DNA of 34,293 bases from Mansonella perstans (Eukaryota; Nematoda; Chromadorea; Rhabditida; Onchocercidae). The notes under the pieces were generated by a model, which was given only the letters and a program-made list of their open reading frames with translations, was not told where the DNA came from and searched no databases. How positions within the stretch are numbered: position 1 is the first letter of the stretch; every line of letters starts with the position of its first letter. The translations under genes and the position numbers were made by a program. Positions 24,515 to 31,004 of the stretch are shown here, in pieces. Where the stretch lies: the NCBI GenBank assembly GCA_037074765.1, contig JBAMDO010000358.1, positions 1 to 34,293 on the forward strand, in the 5' to 3' direction.

Positions 24515-26747
24515 GTATGTGTGTGTGTGTGCGTGTGTGTGTGTGTGTGTATGTGTGTGTGAATATGTGTGTGTGTGTGTGTGAATATGTATGCGCCATT
24601 TGATACAATTCATTCAAAAGTCTTTTCAAAACTCCCTAGAAGGCTCAATCATTATTATGTTGAAGCAATCCCCATAATAAAGTTACGGTCATCAACACTT
24701 GACGAAAATTATATCGCTTTGCTAATTGGAAATGATTTGTTGATGTGAAAAAAAAAAGAAAAAAAAGACGAAAAAAGAAAAAAGACAGGAGAGATCGAAA
24801 TTCAAAGTCAAAAGAATTGAATTACTTGTTGTTATACATTCATAATTCTTCCTACAAATTTTGAAAATATTACATATTTATTATTTGACATAATAATCTT
24901 ATTGGTTACAATGTATAACAATAAAAAATATAATGAAAGAAAGTAACAAAGTTTTAAAAAATTTTAACTATTTTTGAGAATTTAAATTTATTAGTAAAAT
25001 CGAATTATCAATATTAATTTGAAATTTTTATTACATCGCTACTATAATATTTAGCACAAAACTATATTTAGTACTAGCTTAGTTCAATTCAATCCTATTC
25101 CACAATAATATAATGGACAAATGATAAATTGCATAAATGAATATTCAATTCTAATAATTACTGTTAAATAATTTAAATTATGCAAATAATTATTTTCCCG
25201 ATTAATAATTCAAGAATTACTTCTTATGGAAAAATTGTAACTATATAAAAAAAATAATAATTGATGAACAAATGAAATTTCAAACAAACCAAAAATGATT
25301 TAGCATAAAACTTTGGGATTTTCCTCTAGCCATAAACTGTTGCATAATTGTAGTGACATTTTCACTCCATTAAATTTATTAAAAAAAAAATTCAAATTAA
25401 TAGATTGCGTTTCATTAAATTATTTAGATTCTACTGCAATAAAAAAAAGATAGCCTAAAAAAAATGTTTTTTGATCAATAGTTTTAACTTTTTAGTTTTT
25501 AAATTAATCTTTTAGTGATTTAAATAAATCCACATAGTATTATTAAGTCTTTTAATCTGAATAAAGTTTCTTAAATTTTCGTTCTGAATTAATTTAAGAT
25601 ATTTTTTGCTACTTTTAAAGATTTAAAAAAACTTAATAAAATAATCGAAGAAAATTTAAAATTGAATTTACTTTTCACAAAAAAATGACGCGCAAAAATG
25701 GGAAAATATTTCCATTGATAATTTCAGCATACTTCCTAGGATTTATAATTAAAAAACTAAACATTTAATTTTTTAACTTTGAATTTTTCAAAATTAAGTT
25801 TCTCAGCAAATCACAATTTATCATATTTTATTGGCTTATCACATTGAGCAAATACAGCAGCTTTTTCAAAAATTTTTCAAATAATAAGGACTATTGCATT
25901 GATCATCAGTGAAACAAGAAATTTATATGATATTTGAAGGTTTAAAAAAAAAAACGAAAAAAAACTGTTTAAAAATTTTAAAGTACTATTATTATGCATT
26001 AGAATATGCAACAATTAGATTTTGTTATATTTGAAATTTTTTCCTTACAACAATGCTTTGCTATCAATAAATGTCTGCGTAAAAATAATAAAATAATACT
26101 GAAATATGATAAGAAAAAATATTTGATTATTTAATTCCTATTTTACTTTTTTATACACCTTGTTATTAATTAATAACAATTATTAATTTCATAAGAAAAA
26201 AAGGAAATTTATATTGTTTTAATGAATGTAGTAAAATTTGAGTGAAATTTTTCTTTACATTTTTCATTTTTTTCCTTGCATTTTAAATTATAATAATTAT
26301 GTGTGAAATTTTTAAACTAATTTTAAAATTCATTGATAGAAGTGTTGAAAATTAAAAAAGGAAAATCTTCTTTTTAAAAAAAAAAGCTTATTGTATTGTA
26401 AAATGTATGCAAATAGATTTTTTTTAAACTTTTAATTGCAATATTTTTTTCCAGTTAATTAATTAAAAAATTATATCGTTTTTGCTGTATGTAATCATTT
26501 TCAAATTAATTGATAGTTCGACCATAAGATAAATGGGTCGAATCCTTTAATCATTTTTATTATCCAAAAAAAAATTCCCTCATCTTTTTAATTAATTATT
26601 ATGTAAATTATATTACATTAACAGTGATGGTTTTTTTCAAAAAAAAAAGTTCTGATTTATCAAAAGAAACTTTGACATTAAATGAAATATTATTTCACTG
26701 CTATCAATTAATTCTGACAAAAGAGATAACGGTAGTAGTAATAGTAA

Positions 26748-26791
<44 letters not shown>

Positions 26792-26839
26792 TAGTAGTAG
26801 TAGTAGTAATAGCAGTGGTAGTAGAAGTAGTAATAGTAA

Positions 26840-26920
<81 letters not shown>

Positions 26921-26921
26921 C

Positions 26922-27004
<83 letters not shown>

Positions 27005-30000
27005 CAGTAGTAGTAGTAGTAATAGCAGTAATAGTAGTAACAGTACTAATAGTACTAATAGTAGTAATAGTAGTGATAATGACTGGTAGGTGAAAGTCGT
27101 GCGATATGATTGAAAATGGAAATTTTATTAATTGACATTATTTAAATTTTTTTATTTTAAATTCCATCAAAACAACATAATTGTACGCTTCACATTTGCT
27201 ATTTTTAATAAATCACATACATTAAACTTTTTTTTGACTTACCTGCCTTTTTTCTTTTTTTCTCTTGAAATTCCGTTCTCTCTCTTTTTTATTACTTAAG
27301 TGTTTTTCTTGTACTAAAAAATTGTTACCTACTTTCTTTTTTGACGAAACATTTATGAATGCTTTAAACTTACATTTGAAAATTATATTTAATGTAAAAT
27401 TCTACTTTTTTTTTTTTTTTTTCTGAAATTACCGCATAATTTTATATCTTTTAACTCATTTTTTTTTTCCGAAGATACAGTAAATTTGATTACAAATGCC
27501 AGAATGTCAAATATTATGACTGATTGTCAAAAAAATTTTTGAAAAAAGAAAAAAAAAGTGAATTAAAGCTTATATACATACACGTACATATATGTAGATA
27601 TTAAAATATTAGAGAAATTACTTTGCTTCTGAATATATCATCTATGTTACATCGCGCTATTTTGCCCAGTTCCAATTAATGAAGTAGAATATGTTATGCA
27701 TGCATGTATGTATGTACGTATATGTGTTGTGTATATCAGTGTCTGTATCTGTTGTGTCTGATTCTACATCACCAAATTACATGGGTCCAATACCTTCATC
27801 GCCGGTTGCTATGGAACGCTAATGATCCATCCAAAGCTGTCGTAGCTGTGCTATTGTCACACTGATGATGCCTGAAGGCTATGGAACAAAAATTCAGAGT
27901 TCCCTTGTATTATTATCACTGCATATGTTATCACTTGCTCTGAACTTTTCCAATCTCATCATTTTCAAAAAATATTTAGCAAAAACTTAAAAGTATCAGC
28001 TCTATTGCTCATGCTCATTTAAGATATCCATACCTGTTCTTTTAATTTCATTCTTAAGAAAAAAAAAAACCACCCATTAAATGCTATCATGTGAAATATT
28101 TACCGGCAATGATGAAAGGTCAAAAATAATGACAAAAAAAGGTTAAACTTATTTTGTTACCTTTCCTTTCTTTCTCCTTCTAACTCTCTCTCTTTCTCTT
28201 TCTCTCTCTCTCTCTCTGTCTGTGATGGAAACAAGAGACAGAAATTGCAACAATGCATATATACACAGAGCTCAAACTGATGTTTGAAAATGTCCTTTTT
28301 AATTGTATCATAAACAGAAAGAAGAGGAGATACATCAAAACTAAAAATTCGCATTCACTTTTTTTTTGAACTTACGACTTTTGTACATTTCTGGTGGATA
28401 AATTACAAAAGAATGAAAGTGGACAAAAATGATTGTGTCAACCATAATGTGACATCTTGAAATAAAATTACTATCAAAATAAAGCAGGCTTAAGATCATT
28501 ATCTATCATTCCTAAGAAGTTTAAGACCTACATGTATATACCTGTTTATATTTATTTTCTGTAAATCATAATGTGATTAAATGAAGTAAAATTATTATCA
28601 AAATAAAGCAAGTTTAAGGTCATTATTATCATTCCTAAGAAGTTTACGATTACACTATCATCCCCAAATTGAACACGTCACTCTTGAGCTTACACAAATA
28701 TATCTATATAAGCCTAAGATCATTGTTATCATTCCTAAGAAATTTAAGGCCTAGAGAATTGAAATGCATCAATCTTTATCCTGCATGTATATATCTGAGT
28801 ATATTTGTTTTCTGTAAATCATAATGTGACAACTTGAAATAAAATTATTATCAAAATAAAGCAAGTTTAAGTCATTATTATCATTCCTAAGAAGTTTATG
28901 ATTACACTATTATGCCTAGCAAATTGGAGCACATCAACCTTGAGCTTGCACCTATAGATCATATCATTCCTAAGAAGTTAAAGGATAGACATCAATCTTA
29001 ATCTTACACATATATGTATATATATCTGTATATATTTATTTTCTACAAGAAAAGTGAAAGAAGCAAACATTTACAATAAATTTAAAAATATTTTAAAAAA
29101 AAAATTTTTTTTTGGAAAGTTTTTTTCTTCTACAATTATTTCTAAGGAAATTCAAATTTTAACATATATATATATATATATTCATTAAATGAAAATTTCT
29201 TTTAAGGTAAAACAGTGGCAAAAAAAAAATTTATCTAAGAAATAATTTAAACACTTTTAGAAAATTAAAACCTTCTAAAATAAGTGAAAATAATATATTT
29301 AATTTCAACGATACGCAAAGTGGAAAGGAAATTTTGAAATAATATAAAAATTTGGGAAAAAAATCCATGTATATATATATATTTATAATTTTAATCATTA
29401 TTTTTAATTATATATGCAATTTCCTCAAAAATTAAAAAAGCAAGTATTTGGTTATTTAAATTTTTATTAAATGCAAAAGTAAAATTCACAAGTATGTCGA
29501 CACTTAAACGTTTATTTCTTACTTATGAGAGATCATTGAAAATTTTTGTAATGAATTAATTTTTTATACTTCTCAATTGAATTAATTCATTAAATATAAA
29601 GTATTATCATCGATTGGATCAATTTATTTCAAGTCCTAATCAAACATCACTAAGCAAAGATAAAAAGGAAAAAGAAAACAGAATACTATGAAACGTTTTA
29701 ATAAATATCATAAATGAATACTATGAAACATTTTAATGAATGTCATAATAATGAAAATCGCCATTAAAATTAATTTTACATATTCATTTCATTTCTCAAC
29801 CCAACCAGCATGTACATTTCTTTAATTACGCATGTAATTAAAATTTAATTTATAATCACAATCTATTGTTTTCCTTCTTGCTTATTATTATTTATTCTTC
29901 TTAACTAAAGTTTATTAGAACATGATATTAATTAAAATTGTTTAATTGAAATTTATTAGTGCTTGATAATTATTTACTTTTTTAAATTAAACTTATCATC

Positions 30001-30200
30001 ATTCAACTGATGAGAATCTTCATTGAAATTAACAATCAACAAAAATTAATAATGAAGGATGAAATGAAAAAAAAAAAAAAAAAGAATTATTAAAAAGAAA
30101 TTACCATACCAATCATAGTTAAAAGACAACGACTCCACTTTTGGAGTTCACGACATTGATTTCTTCGTTCTGCAAGACAGCGTGTACCACAGCGTTTCAT
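10105..30200 (-). CDS. mbr-1: MBR-1 / E93 / LCOR-family transcription factor, 12 exons
   Basis: Twelve minus-strand exons with GT donors and AG acceptors join without a phase conflict into 1902 nt (633 residues plus TAG): 30200-30110, 17515-17429, 16320-16217, 15610-15361, 14472-14380, 13216-12949, 12323-12147, 11863-11681, 11479-11361, 11280-11100, 10976-10786, 10262-10105. The protein has an N-terminal Cys-rich module (about 1-94), a Ser/acidic linker, a PLDLS motif (248-252), a first Pipsqueak-type HTH (about 325-367) and a second, canonical one (about 513-562, with YGVPHSTLEYKVKER). This order matches insect Mblk-1/E93, C. elegans MBR-1 and vertebrate LCOR/LCORL, which are nuclear DNA-binding regulators; in worms and bees the family is linked to neuronal remodelling. 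Family assignment rests on recognised motifs. Target genes and timing cannot be read from this sequence. The nearest upstream gene on the same strand ends about 660 bp away. Confidence 0.93.
10786..10976 (-). CDS. mbr-1: mbr-1 exon 11: second, canonical psq HTH
   Basis: A TTTGTAG acceptor and a TTCTG|GTAATA donor give residues 519-581. ALDEAVRSVRRGEMSVHRAG followed by SFYGVPHSTLEYKVKERNL is the most conserved part of the MBR-1/Mblk-1/E93/LCOR family, and it fits the LCOR pattern of a GVPHSTLEYKVKER recognition helix. Together with the end of exon 10 it forms a complete DNA-binding domain (about 513-562). Confidence 0.96.
11100..11280 (-). CDS. mbr-1: mbr-1 exon 10: basic stretch and start of second HTH
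   Basis: A TTAAGCTATAG acceptor and an AATATAG|GTATTT donor give residues 459-517. It ends in WKKPRPKRGQY, a basic segment that can act as a nuclear localisation signal and is the usual lead-in to the family's second HTH. The frame hits a stop just upstream of the acceptor, which fixes the exon boundary. Confidence 0.92.
11361..11479 (-). CDS. mbr-1: mbr-1 exon 9: linker
   Basis: An AATTTGCAG acceptor and an AATG|GTATTA donor give residues 419-457, a linker of IISSPTNALVTIDGV type that ends NKELIN. I recognise no domain in it. The phases (1 nt in, 1 nt out) fit exons 8 and 10. Confidence 0.88.
11681..11863 (-). CDS. mbr-1: mbr-1 exon 8: end of first HTH
   Basis: An AAAATTTTAG acceptor and an ACTCA|GTGAGT donor give residues 358-417. 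The exon opens with STLRNKIYKLD, which completes the GIPRSTLRNK recognition helix of the first psq domain. The remainder is a polar linker with a short basic patch (GKKKC). Confidence 0.9.
12147..12323 (-). CDS. mbr-1: mbr-1 exon 7: first Pipsqueak-type HTH, main part
   Basis: An AATTTACAG acceptor and a CCAAG|GTTACA donor give residues 299-356 plus two bases of Arg357. YSQADLDAAVRDIRCGR followed by ASVVYGIPR is a Pipsqueak (psq) helix-turn-helix signature. The last helix is completed by exon 8, so the domain is cut by a 283-nt intron at the base triplet of Arg357. An ORF continuing into the intron is not coding past the donor. Confidence 0.92.
12380..12780. repeat. diverged tandem duplication, about 200 bp per copy
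   Basis: Two copies, about 12380-12560 and 12595-12780, share the same order of landmarks: a TGCT.TGTA.TAATACTA opening, an AGAGATTAATATTC core, an ATTAATTAA-type tract, and TAATATTTT.TAAAATATATAGGT at the end. It fills most of the intron between exons 6 and 7 of mbr-1. Confidence 0.65.
12949..13216 (-). CDS. mbr-1: mbr-1 exon 6: PLDLS co-repressor motif
   Basis: A TTTTTGTTTCAG acceptor and a GCAAA|GTATGT donor give residues 210-297. Residues 248-252, encoded at 13100-13086, read PLDLS, the consensus for binding the co-repressor CtBP, followed by SRRVADLQ. LCOR proteins carry similar PLDLT/VLDLS motifs, so a repressor role is likely. The overlapping plus-strand ORF at 12995-13198 is a shadow of this exon. 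Confidence 0.9.
13555..13656. repeat. two 51-bp tandem copies in intron 5 of mbr-1
   Basis: ATTACTGTGGAGTATATCGT starts at 13555 and ATTACTGTGGAATATATCGT at 13606, each followed by A.TAACAGATG and a TAGATT. The period is 51 bp with few differences, so the duplication is fairly recent. Confidence 0.75.
14380..14472 (-). CDS. mbr-1: mbr-1 exon 5
   Basis: A GATTTTTTAG acceptor and a CATCAG|GTATGC donor bound a 93-nt exon for residues 179-208. It encodes a Leu/Gln-rich, probably helical piece containing LFCQSLLQW and SLLLQQ. The acceptor is TTTTAG rather than TTTCAG, but both phases fit and there is no stop. Confidence 0.8.
15361..15610 (-). CDS. mbr-1: mbr-1 exon 4: acidic and Ser-rich linker
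   Basis: A CCATTTCAG acceptor and a TTTTC|GTAAGT donor give residues 95-177. The segment begins with an acidic stretch (DSMRIEPENESETSDGE), carries an IKLEQ tetrapeptide near residue 126 that fits a SUMO-acceptor consensus (psi-K-x-E), then a run of seven Ser around residue 145, and ends in PFVPF. It is probably disordered. It enters in phase 0 directly after exon 3. Confidence 0.88.
16217..16320 (-). CDS. mbr-1: mbr-1 exon 3: DWSPIEKCPFC motif
   Basis: An ATTTTTTGCAG acceptor and an AAAAG|GTTTGT donor define residues 61-94. DWSPIEKCPFC (71-81) parallels DWS.DEKC.FC in LCOR/LCORL, and Cys78 and Cys81 form a CxxC pair. The reading frame stays open upstream of the acceptor as far as an ATG at 16375, so an alternative shorter N terminus starting inside the intron is possible. 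The strong acceptor and the phase match to exon 2 favour the spliced form. Confidence 0.85.
16551..16727. repeat. direct repeat of 66 bp, 111 bp apart
   Basis: Copies at 16551-16616 and 16662-16727 share TTTTGATTTTGATT, GAAATTTCAAAAAA and AAAAATTTGAAATTATAAGC plus TTATGA with only a handful of changes. They lie in the intron between exons 2 and 3 of mbr-1. A nearby GGCTCATAA doublet (16512-16530) shows further slippage. Confidence 0.78.
17080..17240. repeat. direct repeat of about 75 bp
   Basis: Copies at about 17080-17159 and 17171-17240 share GAACTCTCTAACAA, GAAAGTATAAGTGTGA and AAAAGACAATAAT in the same order, in the same intron as the 66-bp repeat. Confidence 0.7.
17429..17515 (-). CDS. 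mbr-1: mbr-1 exon 2
   Basis: A GAATTTCAG acceptor and a GCAG|GTTTTC donor bound an 87-nt exon for residues 32-59, starting FGQVSKRYMSRNSQC. The GF at the junction with exon 1 matches the GFE of the LCOR-type module. The phase (2 nt in, 1 nt out) fits both neighbours. This is a GC-richer island in very AT-rich surroundings, which supports coding. Met40 could serve as an alternative start if the exon were trans-spliced, but that would lose the conserved exon 1. Confidence 0.82.
19230..19295. repeat. CT-rich (polypyrimidine) simple repeat
   Basis: An imperfect CTCTCT/CTTT tract of about 65 bp in mbr-1 intron 1. The plus-strand ORF across it (Ser/Leu/Phe-rich) is an artefact of this composition. 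Confidence 0.85.
22546..22620. repeat. short inverted repeat GTGGGGAC / GTCCCCAC
   Basis: GTGGGGAC at 22546-22553 and its reverse complement at 22613-22620 flank 59 bases in a patch more complex than its surroundings. It could form a small stem-loop or mark the end of an old mobile element; chance is also possible. Confidence 0.4.
22910..23153. repeat. tandem duplication of about 100-125 bp
   Basis: Two copies (about 22910-23035 and 23063-23153) each run from a TTTCAAT.ACAGT.TACAAAA start through AATTTTAATTTTCAAATTTT and CT.C.ATTA to TGCTTAAAATTTTGATTGAAAA. The second copy is shorter. Confidence 0.65.
24469..24592. repeat. TG/CA microsatellite with ATG interruptions
   Basis: About 120 bp of GT repeats broken by TATGT and GAATATGT units. 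The minus-strand ORF reading His/Thr repeats across it is an artefact. Confidence 0.95.
26732..27080. repeat. GTA/TAG trinucleotide array, about 350 bp
   Basis: An almost perfect GTA repeat for about 350 bp, with sporadic ATA, GCA and ACA units, denser at both ends. The 92-codon poly-Val ORF on the plus strand is only this repeat read in one frame. It sits in mbr-1 intron 1. Confidence 0.97.
28161..28222. repeat. CT-rich simple repeat
   Basis: A CTTTC/CTCTCT tract of about 60 bp in intron 1, read as Arg/Glu repeats by a spurious minus-strand ORF. Confidence 0.88.
28440..29045. repeat. degenerate tandem array around ATTCCTAAGAA
   Basis: ATTCCTAAGAA occurs at about 28509, 28631, 28731, 28883 and 28966. 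Larger units share ATAATGTGA, AAAATTATTATCAAAATAAAG and CA.GTTTAAG.TCATT starting at about 28446, 28568 and 28820, spaced about 123 and 252 bp (roughly one and two units). Interleaved pieces share GATTACACTAT and CTTGAGCTT.CAC. It looks like an old satellite-type expansion with a roughly 125-bp base unit and a higher-order period. Confidence 0.8.
29681..29749. repeat. two 35-bp tandem copies
   Basis: GAATACTATGAAAC.TTTTAA with .TCATAA occurs at about 29681 and 29716. It is close to the donor of mbr-1 exon 1. Confidence 0.7.
30110..30200 (-). CDS. mbr-1: mbr-1 exon 1: start and Cys-rich N terminus
   Basis: This exon encodes residues 1-30 plus one base of Gly31 and ends at a G|GTATGG donor. 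It starts MKRCGTRCLAERRNQC, with Cys4, 8, 16 and 25. The RC.AERR...REL..W pattern is the opening of the LCOR/LCORL N-terminal domain. The ATG was chosen because no AG acceptor lies just upstream and the motif begins at once. The frame is open for some codons before the ATG, so an earlier start or a trans-spliced leader cannot be excluded. The 1-nt phase fits exon 2 exactly. Confidence 0.85.
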
Positions 30201-30647
30201 TGATTTAACGGAAAAATGAAAGTAAGAATGAAAAAAATTTTTGTTTGATTCACATTTGCATAATTAACCTTGTAATTAAACTTTGCTAATTAACAAGAAT
30301 AAAAATTTAGCTATGAAGTTTTTTAGCAGCAACAAATTTAATTGCAGCGTATTATCCAATGCAATCCATGCATGCATCATTTTTTGCATAATGTGCAGTG
30401 TGCAGTGCCTATACTGTTTTAAGATTTGTTTGTAATAGTTTTGAAATAGTTTGAAATAATTAATTTTTGGAAAATTATGAAGAAACTTAGGGAGATATTT
30501 ATATATTATCTAGATGAGGCATACTTGGGAGAAAGAACACAGGTATAATATGTAATAAAATTTGTGATTAGATTGTTACGCTTAAGAAATATATAGGCCT
30601 CAAATGCCTATGCTTTTATGCCTAAGCCCCTATATAAATAACATACA

Positions 30648-30686
30648 TAGAGAGAGACAGAGAGAGAGAGAGGGAGAGAGAGAGAA
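30648..30686. repeat. AG microsatellite
   Basis: A 39-bp AG run with a few interruptions, about 450 bp upstream of the mbr-1 start codon. It could act as a GAGA-type promoter element, but nothing else supports that. Confidence 0.85.
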
Positions 30687-30849
30687 GGACGGCCCAAAAA
30701 GTGATGCATTCACTTTCTGTGTATGCTTTGGGCGTGATTTGTTAATCCTAACACTTTTCCACACGTCATAGGCCCTGTCTTTTTTTTTTTCAAAAGATAT
30801 ATCGAGAAATCGTCCTAACACACACAAAGCTTAACTACTCGTTCGTCGC

Positions 30850-30855
30850 TTTATT
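30850..30855 (-). terminator. AATAAA poly(A) signal candidate
   Basis: On the minus strand CCTAATAAAGCG lies 7 nt after the TGA of the terminal exon at 30862-31004. This gives an extremely short 3' UTR, as is common in compact nematode genes. Confidence 0.45.
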
Positions 30856-30861
30856 AGGTCC

Positions 30862-31004
30862 TCAAACAACAGCAGCCAATCGTTTCACGAGTTCTGGCCA
30901 CACTTTTTCGTCTATTTCCATACCACTGTTCACATTTCCCAATTCTTTTTGAAAATAATATATTTCTACAATTTTTTTTTTATTCTCATATATTTTTACA
31001 TATG
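30862..31004 (-). CDS. terminal exon of the unrecognised gene
   Basis: A TATTTTTGCAG acceptor opens a 143-nt exon with a charged helical frame (YVKIYENKKKIVEIYYFQKE, later MEIDEKVWPELVKRLAAVV) ending in TGA (30864-30862). The phase (2 nt in) fits the 1-nt end of the previous exon and creates Pro at the junction. Confidence 0.65.

Larger units (their letters stand above)
17516..30109 (-). other. intron 1 of mbr-1, 12.6 kb
   Basis: This intron lies between exon 1 (donor at 30109) and exon 2 (acceptor at 17516) and makes up more than half of the gene. I see no convincing coding exon in it. It is mostly AT-rich low-complexity sequence with poly(A)/poly(T) runs, several microsatellites and local duplications listed separately. 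More complex patches at 21580-21850, 22500-22640, 23820-23915 and 27640-27900 stand out and could be regulatory elements or undetected transcripts. Large first introns in developmental transcription factor genes often hold enhancers; for this one that is inference. Confidence 0.75.
30201..30861 (-). promoter_or_regulatory. presumed mbr-1 5' flank
   Basis: The 661 bp between the stop codon of the upstream same-strand gene and the mbr-1 ATG must contain the mbr-1 5' UTR and probably its core promoter. Visible landmarks are an AG run (30648-30686), a GCATGCAT-type patch (30369-30376) and CAGTGTGCAGTGC (30395-30407). No TATA box, initiator or trans-splice acceptor can be pinned down with confidence. 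Confidence 0.35.

Noticed and set aside
24396..24629. His/Thr-repeat reading frame on the minus strand
   Set aside because: It is the TG microsatellite; no splice or conservation signal.
26815..27093. 92-codon poly-Val reading frame
   Set aside because: It is the GTA microsatellite read in one frame.
27807..27820. GTTGCTATGGAACG as an RFX X-box
   Set aside because: The second half-site is one base short of the X-box consensus spacing.
30596..30632. GCCTAA/TTAGGC-like words as interstitial nematode telomere repeats (also near 21618)
   Set aside because: Only isolated single units, no tandem TTAGGC run.
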